A DNA stretch of 64,000 nucleotides from Siphonodentalium dalli (GCA_032622095.1 CP136062.1:194749887-194813886); one strand, 5' to 3'. Shown: positions 21,151-33,720, numbered from the stretch's first letter. A program made the numbers and translations. Notes: generated from the letters alone by a model not told the origin.

Positions 21151-23861
21151 CTCCTATGCGCGGCTTCACAGTTTCACTCATATTTACCATTTGTTTGTCT
21201 TACCGCAGCCAGCTCTAAGCTGTAGGCGAGGTTATCGGCCGCTGGCCGAAAGGTGAATTGCAAATCGCAGTAGTTCCATAACTGCATTTGGATAGGGATG
21301 AAGTGTCATCGATGCGTTGTTGATGTGTAGGACTTTCGGGCCCCTCACGCAGCGACCACCGATGGCCGTCATGGGAAAACCAATCCCATATAATCCCATG
21401 CACCCATATATCTCATGCACGGTAACTATGATTTCTATACCGGTACTTCTGTTGCGGGGTCATTTTAGCCAGACATTGAGGGAGACAAGCAGAACTATCA
21501 TGGCTTGATTATGTATTAGCGGGGGGGGGGGGGTCGGGCAACGCTGGGCGATCCGATACACTGCATGTCAAAAGTAGTAATTTATAGGATTTTTAGGAAA
21601 CATTTTGACTCTATTTGGCTGTTATGGTTCTGCCCAGCTTGTGGGTATATATTCTGGGTCAACTGAAATCATTTGGATTTGCTAACAATACGAAGATTAT
21701 AATAGTAGTATGGGGTTGATCCATGCTACGAACCCGACGGCCATGAAAGCGACAATGAGAGTGGACTGGCCGATCATGATTACGCCTGAATCTTGCTACA
21801 TCATTGTTATAGATTCGTTCTTATGCACGTGCATCTTGGTGCTGACCATTCCCGCTATGCTTCCAAGTGATAACATTATTTACATGACACTCAAACGGGC
21901 AATAGGTAAAGGGACATACTTAGGGACAACTCATATCGCCATGCCTAGTGTTGTTATCATGTGACCATAAACATGTATCTCGTGCATTATAGACGGACTA
22001 TATATGGAGCCCAAGTTGCATAGGGTTATAAGGACATGGCATTCTAGAATGGGTATGAGTTATTGTGCCAAGTAGTTGCCTGATAGTTTGCACGAAAAAC
22101 GTGTTACTTCAGACGTCTGCATTTGGTGTTATTGTTCTCGTTTTACAACAGAAGAAAAATTATCGCAATTCATCAACTTGAATACATGTCGACTTGTCAC
22201 ATAAAGCACATACAAATTATTGGCAGGATGTAAGTGGGTCATCATTGATATTAGTAGATTGTTGAAGTTGTTGCATAGTATTATACATTATACTTCTTTT
22301 TAAGAATAAGTCATTATGCTACCTTTTTCCTGCAACCCGAGAATACAATCCTGGAATTCATGCAAGGCTTCACATGTTCTGTGTCCATGACACGGTTCCA
22401 GACAATGCCACATATTTATCAGGTGGTGATAACAAAGACTCCTTGACATGCTTCTATTTGTTCGTGAATGGTCGAGTGCATAATCTATATGCTGTTTCAA
22501 ACACTGAATTATGTCCGCCATTGGGTCAAATATCACGTGATACGGTCCGTGAATGGCGACGTTCGCTTAGAGTTAGTTGCTGATCTCTGGCTAGTATGTT
22601 ACCACCACGAGGAGGCGGAAACAGGTGTGCTGTTACATGCAGACAATGCAGCACGCTTCGGTCGGAAGCAAGTTATTGTTTTTTTATTCCCCTGACGTAC
22701 ATGTCGAAATACTAGAATTTTATGTTTCTCGATGAATAGGAGCTAGGATGATTCTTCATACTGAAAACAAAAATAGGTCACGTGTTATTTCCGTGAACGA
22801 CATATCGGACACTATTGTCCAAGAGATGTGTGAAACCTTGCCTCTAATTCACATGTTGACGGGCTACGACATTCACAAACACCTATAAAATGAAGCCGTT
22901 TGACTTAATAGTTAAAATTAGTAAAATGTGATGCGAATTTTGTACCAATTTGTGCAATCTATTAATGTTGACGATGACACTATATATCATACCAAGTTTG
23001 CATGTGGGTTATATTATAGTGAGCCATAATGTCGTCAATTCGACAAATTAACACACACGTTCGTATGTTGTATAACCGAACAATGGAACACATCTTCTGC
23101 CGCCAGCAGCCACAGACTCCTTTAGAAATTATATTAGCACATCTTCGTGCGAACTATATCAGTGATTGGCACATCACACTAACTCCCCAGCCTGGTGTAC
23201 CATGTCCTGACAACCATGGATGGTCGCTCTTTGATTGAGTCCTACAAACAAGGTCGGATTATACTTCGTCCCGATCTACTGTGACTACTGAGCCGTGGCT
23301 GTAAAGATTCATATCAATCTAACAAATGAGCTTGTTTCACAGCAGACTAACCATGTAACGATGTATGTGAGAATGTCTACAATAACCGAAATAGTGTAAA
23401 TTTTGACTACTAATATGATGAGCAGAGTGAGAGAACTCAACTTATAGAATAGGAAGTAGTAGCATGCCTTGAAAACTGTTTGGCAACACAATATTATATA
23501 CTGCAAAAGTAATTTCTTTATTGACAAAAAAAATCATCTGTATAACAAATAATTTCGTTAGTATAAAATATTTCACCTGAACACATGTTTACATCAGAGA
23601 TAGGCAACTTGAAATTGGAGGCCGGTAATTTGAGCATACAATTTCAATTTCTTCAGAAAAATTATATAATTTGATACTACTTATCTAAATTGACCCAAAA
23701 GGCACATGTTAGTGATGATTGTTTTAATATTTCTATACATTGACTTTTATCAAGTATTCCCCCAATAAATGAGTATATATAGTCCTTAAGACAACCAATT
23801 ACTCATTATGTTAAATTAAATGAAACAATAGTATGGTTATTCGGCTTGTTTATGGTTACCA
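21151..23861. other. Interior of the 7.7-kb element, no recognised gene
   Basis: Several frames of 60-85 residues lie here, for example plus 22374-22583 and 23029-23238 and minus 22300-22536 (with CHHLINMWHCLEPCHGHRTC). None shows a motif I can assign, and none is long enough to stand alone. A minus-strand exon could end at a GTAAGA near 21205. A poly-G run lies at 21521-21532. Confidence 0.4.
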
Positions 23862-24055
23862 GTGAACTAATTACCATGATTAACAATTCTCTTGTCCACA
23901 GATAACGAACTCAGTCACGTTTGTGGCGGGAAGTGTGAGAAACTTCGATTTTGTTGGCCGTTTTGGATACCATCCTGAATAAGAAAATACTGTTCTGTAT
24001 AACGTAAGTCTCACACATAAGCCTTTGTAGCCATATGTGTTCAGTTGAAAAAAAA

Positions 24056-24095
<40 letters not shown>

Positions 24096-25008
24096 TATAA
24101 TCTTTCCATAAAAATTAAAGTAACAATTGAAAAATATACGAAATAGTTGCCAGAAAGGTCATCGCATGAGGTTTTATGAACTTACTAATTCTAGACCAGT
24201 GTTATCGCGAGGTTATACCATAGCCTATCAAAATTTAATCCCAATGTTGCAAGTTTTACATAAATTAGTAAAATTTCTCATTTTTCAAATAGTTTTTTCA
24301 AATTTTAATCTTAGATCACGTTCAGACACCGTTATTTATAATTCCCTTCATCACTCTCTATACTGTTGCAGTTTATGCTTCTAAAACCAACTTGGCATGC
24401 AGCATTCTAAGTGTAAACTACATAATTCGTTTTTTTTGCAAAAGTTATATTTTAGGGGGTGGGGTTAAGTTAACGCTCATATCACATTTTTACCGCAATA
24501 CTCTTGGCATTCCATTACTAAAATCGTTTTGGTATGTCATTGGGGCAATTTTTTAGCCATGTTGCGGATCAATAGCCCATGCTGTTCACAAGTTATAGCC
24601 ATTTATATGTGACAATGTTTTTCAAAATCCATGTAATTTTTCGCGATTTCAAAATATTTATCGCATTTTTTTCTTACTAGCTCATAAATTAGTCTAGTTT
24701 TGTATCTCGTGTAATTTTATGATAATTTCTTATTAATATAAACGACATATTGTGCAGTTTATAACTGCAATCTTTGTTTATGCTCTGACACTTGTACTCG
24801 AGAAAATCCTCATTTTATTTCAGGGGCAAGATATGTATTCCCTGAAAAATCTATTTTGGGGCCTTTTCTGAAACGGGCAACAAGTAAACTCTGATGTAAT
24901 GCGCCATATGATTACCTTTAATTTGATATATAGAAACCTTTGTTGGAGGGGGGGGGGGTGCCCGGTGCAGGCAATTTGAAAAATATCCTGCTTGGCCCAC
25001 GGACTATT
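23862..25008 (-). repeat. Right TIR of the 7.7-kb element
   Basis: Inverted counterpart of 17265-18412, with a poly-A/(TA)n tract at 24047-24100 and a poly-G run near 24950. Confidence 0.72.
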
Positions 25009-25460
25009 ATACAATACGCGATGTGGGCCTATACTTATATACGGATAATATATGCTGTTACGTCATTCGATTTCACTAATTTGACGAGTCTAAAAAATAC
25101 CCGCTACCTATAGTATCCAGTGCCTATTATTATCGTTTTGCATAAAACCGGACATTTAACATATCCCGTATATTTGACAACACGTAAGCCAAAACGTGCT
25201 AAGCAATGTTTTCACCCATTAGCCGAATAGAAGTGAAAATTACTGGCAACCAAATATAAATCAAAGACCGCCAAAAACATTCGTACTAACACATACCGGT
25301 ATATTGTGGTTTAAAATCAGAAGACATGATCGCTTGTGTTAGAACCGGGTAGCTATATAGATACATGAAATACATTTATATAGACGAACTATATGTAGGC
25401 ATTTCCACTCAAAATGTCAAACTGGGTTAAATGCTGTGACATTAGTTTCTAATTGAAGAG
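25009..25460. other. No gene or repeat recognised
   Basis: AT-rich sequence with a few short imperfect palindromes and nothing assignable. Confidence 0.4.
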
Positions 25461-25461
25461 C

Positions 25462-25980
25462 TCAGCAATATATAAGAGATCTTTTCACGGAATTGAAATT
25501 TTTCATTTCAGTCCAGGAATGCCACATCAATATCACGGTCGTCATGATAGATTTTGTTCTATTTGCCCAATATAAAGTTTTCTGTTCCACGAGCACCCAA
25601 ATACCGGTCACAATGTCACTATGTCTTAATAGGTTTGACACCAATCAAATCATTGGATGAATTTAGTTTAGGTTTCTTTGATTGCGGCGTTGTGTGATTA
25701 ATCTTCATCTGTTGGCGAAAGTGACTTTGGCAATTTACTAAGAACTTGACAGGCATCACGATGTACGATACCGCATTCCCGGAAACAAGACTTTGATATT
25801 GTTGGCCTGGCTGGGGTTGAGTTTTCCACACGAGTTGAACAATCGTGGCGGGCATGACCGTAACATCGGACCGGAGCAGTACATTGAGGTGACCGTCTCC
25901 GTGGAGGGAAATACGCCCCAAAAACGTCGATATAGTGACAGATCGTAGGCATGTTCAGCTTGTGACTCACACAAATCCAT
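25462..25980 (-). pseudogene. Possible decayed gene fragment, family uncertain
   Basis: Frames on the minus strand (25756-25980, 25619-25921, 25462-25644) suggest a broken coding region. The last shows GIWVLVEQKTLYW, reminiscent of a Gly-x-Trp-Val-Leu-Val motif at the C-terminus of some many-copy invertebrate proteins. The resemblance is weak, and no other domain is visible. An alternative is the 3' continuation of the gag relic upstream, but no RT motif appears. Confidence 0.25.
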
Positions 25981-26413
25981 TCAACCGCTGTGCTGACAGC
26001 CTCAAACAGCTAAAATGACCGACTGCAACCCATTGGTAAGCATTTGTCATAATAAAAAACTTGCCGCCACTGGGACCCCAGCAAATGATGATCACACACC
26101 CGGACAGTGACCAATTAGAAAGCATTTTTTACGTCCAAGCAGAAGAGTACAGCCCATTTCCGACCCGTTTCACAAGCGGAATGACGTCCTGAATTGTGGC
26201 ATAATGTACGATGCAAGCTTCCTGTGGGATGGTATCATTGACTGAGCGGCCTTCAGGGTGTGACAAGTGGTGGTTCATGACTTGAATCGGCGTGACTATT
26301 GGACTATGCCGGTGAGACGGAATCGGACACACCGGGTAGACCTGTGGTCTTTACGTCTGATGACCCCCCCCCCATCAAAATGTACCCTTAGCGACCGACC
26401 CCCTCCGTGAAAA

Positions 26414-27429
26414 TTACCGTCGTTCGGGTTTGGCCTGCAACGGCCGCGCGCCCGCAGTGGAAGGAGTAATCTCCCGTTGGCCAGACCCTCGCACCCCGGA
26501 TGTCAGTGAACATCTAATGACGGAATGGTTGGCGCCGCAACGAAAGCAGTTACGTACATGTCGGTACCGTGCAATTACCGCGACGGTGGAGCGCAAAGCA
26601 AAAACCGTTCGGAACTTTACTGGCGGGTCTACCGTTCGCACGACCGGGGCCGGATTGCTGCGTCTGAGCAGACACGTGTCCGGATCGGGCTAACGCACCG
26701 TTGGGCTGACCAAGGTGGTGGGATCGCAGAAACAATTGCGGATGAAATGAATCCCACTGAATGGTGGGGTCCGATTGTTTGGCCAATCGGAATTGCTTGT
26801 CATACCACAACCAGTGGGCACACTCCCTCTCCAATACTCAGAAGTTACACTGATACTGGTTAAGTGGCCGCGCGAGAAACGTGTCATTGGACACTACCAC
26901 ATCATGAAATAAAGTGAGCCGATACAGGGACAGTGGACTGCACTAGTTTCGACCAGACCGCGATGGCCGTTACAGACGGCGGTGTATCGTTACTGGGGGC
27001 CGTGGTGGACAAAGAAATAGCACTCCCTGCCAACGCTGGTACCAGACCTTCATAAAAAACGCCGACCTGACCTGACACGGTAAAAGACAACGTACCTGGT
27101 GCCAAGGTAGAGTCAGTCTGAGGATGTCCTACTGCCGACGAGGGACCCGCGGCACTCTGAACTGGAGATGAAGCCAACAAGTCCGGCCAGGCGTCCTGCA
27201 ACTCCTGGGCCAGCCGCGCCTTCTCTGCTGCTGAATGCACAAGAGGGATGGAACGGAGAGGCCCTCTATCCGGGCCTGGTGGGACGCACTGCTCCGCTTC
27301 CCCGCCAATACTGGTCGATGCGGCCACTGACGCAGCCTCATCGGGCACGACCGCTGCACTCACACTACCCCGCGAAGATCGCACACCAACCGACGCAACT
27401 GACGTCGACCGAACCGACGTAGGACGCAC
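26414..27429 (-). pseudogene. Gag-like ORF relic of a DIRS/Ngaro-type retrotransposon
   Basis: A minus-strand coding relic in three frames. Residues from 27429 to 26902 form a low-complexity Ser/Ala/Pro-rich N-terminal part with KARLAQELQDAWPDLLASS. The frame 26834-26550 has YDKQFRLAKQSDPTIQWDSF, and 26641-26414 has a Cys/His cluster starting CFRCGANHSVIRC. A Tyr-Asp-x-x-Phe-Arg...Trp block followed by a Cys/His cluster is typical of gag-like proteins of tyrosine-recombinase retrotransposons. Its base composition is much GC-richer than its neighbours, so it may be a foreign or differently evolving element. No RT or recombinase is visible nearby. Confidence 0.6.
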
Positions 27430-27493
27430 AGCACTATTTTCGGCGATAGTTCCGTGTCATGGACTCATGGTCCCTTACAGGATACTGCACTGA

Positions 27494-28340
27494 AAATATA
27501 AATAATCTACACAAGGTGCTTCGAATATGTCAGTTATGCATGTATACTTTTCTGTTGGGGTTATCAATAGCTCAACCTATTTAGGCCTGCTTGGTATATG
27601 TGTACATGTCGCAACATGCGTGGGAGGATGGGTTTAAGTGGTAGATTTTAGTGTTTTGTATTTGTATACGTTCTCATTTGTAACGTGGCATACGTGTGTT
27701 GAAATGTGCGTCCATGGCTTGGGGTGGATATAGTATAAGCGCAAGCTTGCACGTTTGATAAATAACGTTCTATAATGTGGGGTATTTAAATATACATCTA
27801 TATGATAAAAGAAACCTACATCTGGCAATAATACCTCAAAACAATTATATAGACTGTAAAATATATGGATTATCGCCAATATAGCATTGCTGTTCACATT
27901 GGCTGGGCTGTCCTACTGTCCGGAATCACCCCACTTGAGAATAGAGTGTTGACATAAATTAAATATCAGTATGACCTGGGGAGACAAACACATATTTCAA
28001 AGACCATTGAGTCTCCCCAAAAACAAAGAATACATACATAAAGGAATAACATCATATCAGACCTCCGTGTGAAGTATCGACGAATTACAAAAACGAGAAA
28101 ATATCAATTAACTGTCTATTTTGGTCTTTGAATTGGCTTATCTTTTCGCGGTAAAACTTATTGATCGCGTCATATAAGCATCATCATTCGAGTTAAGAGT
28201 GATCTATTTATGAAAAAAACACGTGGTCCGCAATTGCGTGATCCATGTATTTGCGTACTGTCCCACTGTACTGAAATCACCCAACTGTCCTCAATCACCA
28301 CATTTTGCGGTACAACAATTTGCATGTCATTATATTTAAT
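27494..28340. other. No gene recognised
   Basis: Mixed AT-rich DNA. A CTGTCC...AATCACCCCA-type phrase occurs near 27915 and again near 28260-28300, hinting at a small repeat. Nothing else is assignable. Confidence 0.4.
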
Positions 28341-28344
28341 ACTA

Positions 28345-29155
28345 GCAGGTGGACCCGACTACGTCCGGGCTGTTTCCCCTCTGCTTTTCGGCGATTTGAC
28401 CTTGAATTGTCCATTTTGAAGGTCAAGGTCAGGTGGGGTCACGATTTGACCCGTCCAAAACACTGCCCCGACAAAAGTACCCGTTGAAATCCATCCGGTT
28501 ATACCCGATTTGACCTTGAATTGATAATTTTGAAGGTCAAGGTCAGGTCGGGGTCACGATTTGGTGAACCCGACTTCGTCCGGGCTGTTTCCCCTCTGCT
28601 TTTCGGCGAATTGCGCGATTTGACCTTGAATTGTCCATTTTGAAGGTCAAGGTGAGGTGGGGTCACGATTTGACCCGGACAAAAGTACCCGTCGAAATTC
28701 ATCCGGTTTTACCCGATTTGACCTCGAATTGATCATTTTGAAGGTCGAGATCACGACTCTACCCGTCCAAAACACTCAGTGGACAAAAGTAACCCCACGT
28801 ATCAGATTTCGTCGAAATCCCATAAAAATTCGCGATTTGACCTTGAATCGACCCGATTTGAAGGTCAAGGTCACGTCGCACGGGCAAACGAATAGGCTTA
28901 CGACACTCCCCATACGAAAGTATCCCCATACACTAATTTTCATCGAAATCCCGTGATACTCGGGCGTTTGACCTTGAAATGACCAGATTTCAAGGTCACG
29001 TCGCACGGGCAAGTTAATAGGCCCATGCCAGTCCCCGGCCGAAAGTATCCCAACATACCAAGTTTCATCGAAATCGGCTCGGCCGTTTTCGAGTCCATCG
29101 CGAAAAGACACACAGACACAGACAGACGCTGATTTCCCAAAATATATAATAGATA
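28345..29155 (+). repeat. Tandem-repeat element starting ACTAGCAGGTGGACCCGACT
   Basis: After the start motif, about six degenerate units follow, built on GATTTGACCTTGAATTGTCC and TTTGAAGGTCAAGGTCA, themselves an inverted pair. The element ends with ACACAGACACAGACAGACGC and an ATATATAATAG tract. This start-array-CAGACA-TATA order is shared with the 7075/15480-17030 repeat. Confidence 0.7.
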
Positions 29156-29194
29156 ACATCTCAATTGTGTCCACTATAAATTATGTTTGTTTGT

Positions 29195-31329
29195 TATCTT
29201 ATCAAGTTCCACCTGTCGTCTGATTAACCAAAAATTCTCAAAGAAGCAGTCTCTACATTAAAGAATATATAGAAGGAATGATAAAAATATTCAATTTGCA
29301 TCAAATTAGCATTAACTATCAAATTGAACCAATAATTTTCGCTACATTGATCAGACAGCGATATGAACAATCCACCAAGTCCGAGTACAATTTAACTAAA
29401 TTAAACTGATGTAACTGAAGATAAATTGTAACATTGCACCCAACATTTTCTACAGACTGTCAGTGGTGATGTATTTGAAGATGTACCATCAGACTGATAC
29501 AATAGTAATAGAACTTTTTTTTCTACAGCCACGTCTTCCATATTCAAGATGTCAGGCATCAGCTTCTAAACAATATAAATGTATGTTGACCAAATTTTGA
29601 CTCCAGATTTTGTTCTTGAATTTGTTTGATCCGACTAATAATATTTTTTATTTTGGTATGCCTGTAACTTATGAACAATACCGATTGAAATTAATTATGA
29701 ATTAATTAGCCGCGTCAGTTGAAACGTTATCAATATTGTGTGCATGCAGGCTCGTCAGATGGGTGAGCTTCAAAAGCTGTTCTGCGTCACAGGAATGTTT
29801 AAATCATGCAAGATATAAATCTTGATGAATTAGGCTCTCTTACAAGGCCGACTATTTCATACTCATTTGCTTAGCATGGTTAAAGACAATCAGTACCCCA
29901 GCGGATTAGTCAGCCTGATTCCAGGCATAATGGCACAGCCCCAAGTAGTTTGTACTCTATAACAGGGGCTGAGGTTGAAATCATTCAGTATTCATAACAA
30001 TTGGCTAAATTGTTATTCATGTTAGAATGCTTTTTATTCATTTAAAATGATTACAATTCTGAAAGCGACCAAATAAAATCAACCTTTTTACTTCACCTCG
30101 AAAGCTTTTGTTTTAATTCTATCTGAACACAACATACAAACTCATTATGCAGGCTACCAGCACTTCGCGCAATTGGGAAAAAATAATGTAATATTATAAT
30201 TATATTATATTGTAAAATAATATAAATCTCTATCGCACAAATATGACGATGATTCTTGTCACACCACCCATTAGTAACAACTAGACTACAAACTTACTGT
30301 GCTCCTAATTAAACAATATATATATCGGTCTAAGTTCAAACCAATCGTTTTGTCTGTTAATGTTTTCCTCAAAGAGTTTACATATAGATACAATTGCGAG
30401 AAATATACAGCACGATGTCAATCGAAACTTCCAGAATTCTCGAAAAACTGGTTCCTTATAGAAAAAGCTTTAAACAAACAGGCGACTTAATCACAAATCG
30501 ACAAATTTTCCTGAATTTTTGTAACTGCTAATGATTATCACACAGTCCATTAAACAAATATTATGTACCACCCATCTCCACAACACCATCTATGTTGAGA
30601 GTTGAGTTAATCCGAAACATCCCACATATTAATAATAAATTAATAGAATACTATAAACATGCATATATTTATTTATTATATAATTTTATGCCACTGGTGA
30701 CCGAATGTCGTGAGCCAAGAAAGTGCGTGCAGTAAGAAAGATATAATTATGTGTGAACGTGCGGAATGCTATACCTATATATAAATATAAATTTCATTAA
30801 CCATTTTGTATATGACATTCTTTATTGTGACTAATTCTTCAATGAACATTTAAAACAAAAAGTACTTCATGTAGCCTAGCAAATGAAACAACGATAAACC
30901 ATAATAAACCCAATATGGAAGACATGTGGCTGTAGAATAAACAAAACAGTTCCATTTCTATTGTGGCAGTCGTATGGTACATCTTCAAATACATCTTCGA
31001 ATATTGACAACATATTATGTATTGGGTAATATAGACTGGTCACCATCTGTAGCAAATGTTGAGTGCAATGTTACAATTTATGTTCATTTACATCAGTTTA
31101 ATTTAGTTAAATTGTACTTGGACTTGGAGGATTGTTCTGTTTATATCGTTGTCTAATCAACATAGCGAAACGTATTGTGTGGGCTAATTAATTGGTTCAA
31201 TTTGATAGTTAATACTAATTTTATGCAAATTGAATATTTTTATCATTCCTTCTATATATTCTTTAATGTAGAGACTGTTACTTTGAGAAATTTTGGTTAA
31301 TCAGACGACGGGTTGAACTTGATAAGATA
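29195..31329. mobile_element. 2.1-kb TIR element without coding capacity
   Basis: Positions 29195-29544 and 30912-31329 are inverted repeats, with tips TATCTTATCAAGTTC and landmarks CGTCTGATTAACCAAAA and ATATATAGAAGGAATGATAA. The 1.4-kb interior has no significant frame. It is probably a non-autonomous derivative. The target duplication is unclear. Confidence 0.75.
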
Positions 31330-31639
31330 CAAATAAAATTCCTGCATTGGGTCTTATATTTCTCAATTTACTGTCAGATGATGAGAGTTGAATCAGCGTT
31401 TCAGCACCAGATCGGGTGAATGAATACAATTCACACGTTTGTGATATAGTAATAAATCACGTTAATACAAAGCAGTACCACTGACGTACTTAAATTCATA
31501 ATTAGTTTTAGAAATTACACACAGGAATGATTTTTGACATGTTCGGGACTGATATAACTCATAAGTCAAACATACCGTAAACTGAAACCTACATATATTT
31601 GGTTGCAAATTGACTGATACCCAGAAGCATTAGACCATG

Positions 31640-33720
31640 GTTAATTAATTTTCTGTTTAGCGTCATGCAACCCCCGTATTTCCTTTTTGGCAAAACAACG
31701 CATTTATCTTTTCACTAGTATAGGCACAATTCACAATTTCATAATCCCAAAGAGTGTCCCTTGTGCAACATTGGATAGGAACATTTATTCTTATGCAAAC
31801 ACAACGTGTCTTCTGAAATTTAGCTGATCAATTAAGGCTTCTCTTGCTGCAAATTCAGTTAGATTTGAGATACCAGAATCATCATCCACAGTTAACCACA
31901 CACCACCCACACACGCAACTTTGTTAGTTAGATCAGATGTCTTAGTTTGAGCTTTAAATATTCCATTTGTTCTTTTTACTTTCGTTTCTCGTGTCAGCGT
32001 TAAATTTTCTGCTTTGAAATATTAAGTTGCCCCCTTTAAACATTTTGCGGGCAAGCGCTCAATACTTTCTAGCCATGTCCATTAATTTCACTCTATCAAT
32101 AGATGTATTATCTAGCCATTTCAGTGCCTTGTGTACCCACAAGGGTCAATGTCTCATAAAGTAAAATTGTCCCAGAAGGTTTTATTCACACAAGCATATC
32201 AAGAACCGCAAAATCTCTTTCAGATACAACATGTAGCGAATTGTATGAAATCTGATGAAGGATACCCCCTTGAAGTTGATCAAGTGCTTGTCTTTCAAAG
32301 AAAATTAGCATTATGCGACATAATAGTCCTTATTCCCGTTGTGTCAAACAATCTAACTGATCATCTGTGACTGCAAACAGCGACTCAAATATTTAGTTTT
32401 TGTGAACAGTCAATTTTTCATTATCTGAGGACAAGTAACAGTGTAGTAAAGATGTTATGTTGCATCCACTTCTCAAGTTGAGATTGCATTGGGCTCAGAT
32501 ATTTATTAATGTGCTGGTCCCATCTGTGAAGAATGAAGCCATTACAAGACATTCTAGTAAATGTTTGTTTTGCCAGACAGTTAGCCCATGCCAAAACGTG
32601 ACATTGAAGAATCAGATGGTAACCAATCAACTTTCTTTCTGGCTGATTTCGAGAGTACCACTGATATGACATCACTAATTTTAGTCATACTGACATTCAT
32701 TGAAAGTATATTCACGACAACTTCTAATTTCGTCTGTATAGCTACCATTCTCAAATGTCATCGCTGGATAATCTAACACTTCTACAAGCTGTTGGAATTC
32801 ATAATTATCTTTAAAGGTACGGTTGGCCTTGGCGGTGGGTATCCTGTGAAAATATTTCCAACCGTCAAAAACCGCCACAAACAGAAAGAACATCAAAATG
32901 TAGACAGTCTTTGTCCGTATACAAATAATAAATATCGCATAAACAGTATGTTATTGTCATATGGTTGACCATTGTTATGTAAACAAAAGCATAAAAAGTT
33001 ACTTTTCTGATGTTTGTTTATATTACGATGGTAAACATAAAGAGCGTTCTTTGTGGGTGAATTCCTGATATGGAACTAATAAAGAGCGTTTATGCCATTT
33101 GTGTGTGATTAGCCAGTAGCATTGTGCTGTCTTCTGTAACACAATCAGGCTCTTGCTTAGGTACAATATAGTAGGTCTTTATGATAACATGCTGTTTACG
33201 CGATGGTCATGGTATATATGAACGAAACTGTATGCGTTTTACTGTTTTTTCTGTTTACGGTGATTGGAACCAAGGCCTCACGTGCCTTTAACCATTCACT
33301 GCATTTTGTTTTAAAGCAAAGAGTGATGTCATTGGTGTCCATCTTTAATTTTCACAAATTTTCCAGACACTTTATTTTTATAACATGTGACTGATCGTTT
33401 TTAAGCGATTTATTCTCAAGACTGTTTTGAAGTATTGAAAAGTTCATCCTTCTCATTGAGTTTTACTTCAAGATTTGTTACAAGTTCACGAACCCTCGTA
33501 ATATCAGACAAGAGCTTAGAACATTCAAGCCAGCAGCAGTATTTCTCGTCGTGCATTTTTTCTTGACTATAATATATTTTCATAGCCTTTTCTGAGTTAT
33601 TTAAGTTGTTTTGATTGTTATCCAACTCCTGACACTTATCATCGTACTTTATTTTAATATCATCTAACTCAGATTGGGTTATACAATGCATCTTATCAAA
33701 ATCTGCAATATCGGAATCGA
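31640..33720 (-). pseudogene. Copy A of a multi-copy uncharacterised gene family (coiled coil + conserved core)
   Basis: Minus-strand fragments follow family order. 33691-33416 encodes a coiled coil (SELDDIKIKYDDKCQELDNN, heptad-like). 32811-32681 encodes NYEFQQLVEVLDYPAMTFEN then GSYTDEIR, followed by NVSMTKISDVISVVLSKSAR. A fragment near 32280-32130 has LQGGILHQI and SERDFAVLDML, and one near 31990-31800 has ACVGGVWLTVDDDSG and REALIDQLNFRRHVV. I recall such genes in many copies in molluscs, without a known function. Frame breaks and a TTAA element at 32811-33291 disrupt it. Its relative, copy B, is at 45540-47060. Confidence 0.6.
32811..33291 (+). mobile_element. TTAA-flanked short element, copy 2 (complete)
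   Basis: TTAA at both ends (32811-32814 and 33288-33291). The TIRs read TTAAAGGTACGG and (reversed) TTAAAGGCACGT. It has the paired TAAAGAGCG motifs near 33039 and 33080, and interrupts copy A of the gene family. Confidence 0.85.

Larger units (their letters stand above)
17265..25008. mobile_element. 7.7-kb element with ~1.15-kb TIRs carrying THAP-like and SWIM-type gene pieces
   Basis: Positions 17265-18412 and 23862-25008 match as inverted repeats. Landmarks are TATAGTCCGTGGGCCAA at the tips, CCAACAAAGG, an AACCCCACCCCCTAAAATAT tract, a TA microsatellite beside CACATATGGCT, and GTCCAAAACGGC near the inner edge. The interior has a THAP-like exon on plus (19011-19139), two exons of a SWIM zinc-finger gene on minus (about 20897-21150 and 19437-19670), and a LINE tail in the intron between them. 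Layout and the AACCCYACCCCC tract resemble the 10522-15478 element. The pieces look non-functional. Confidence 0.65.
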
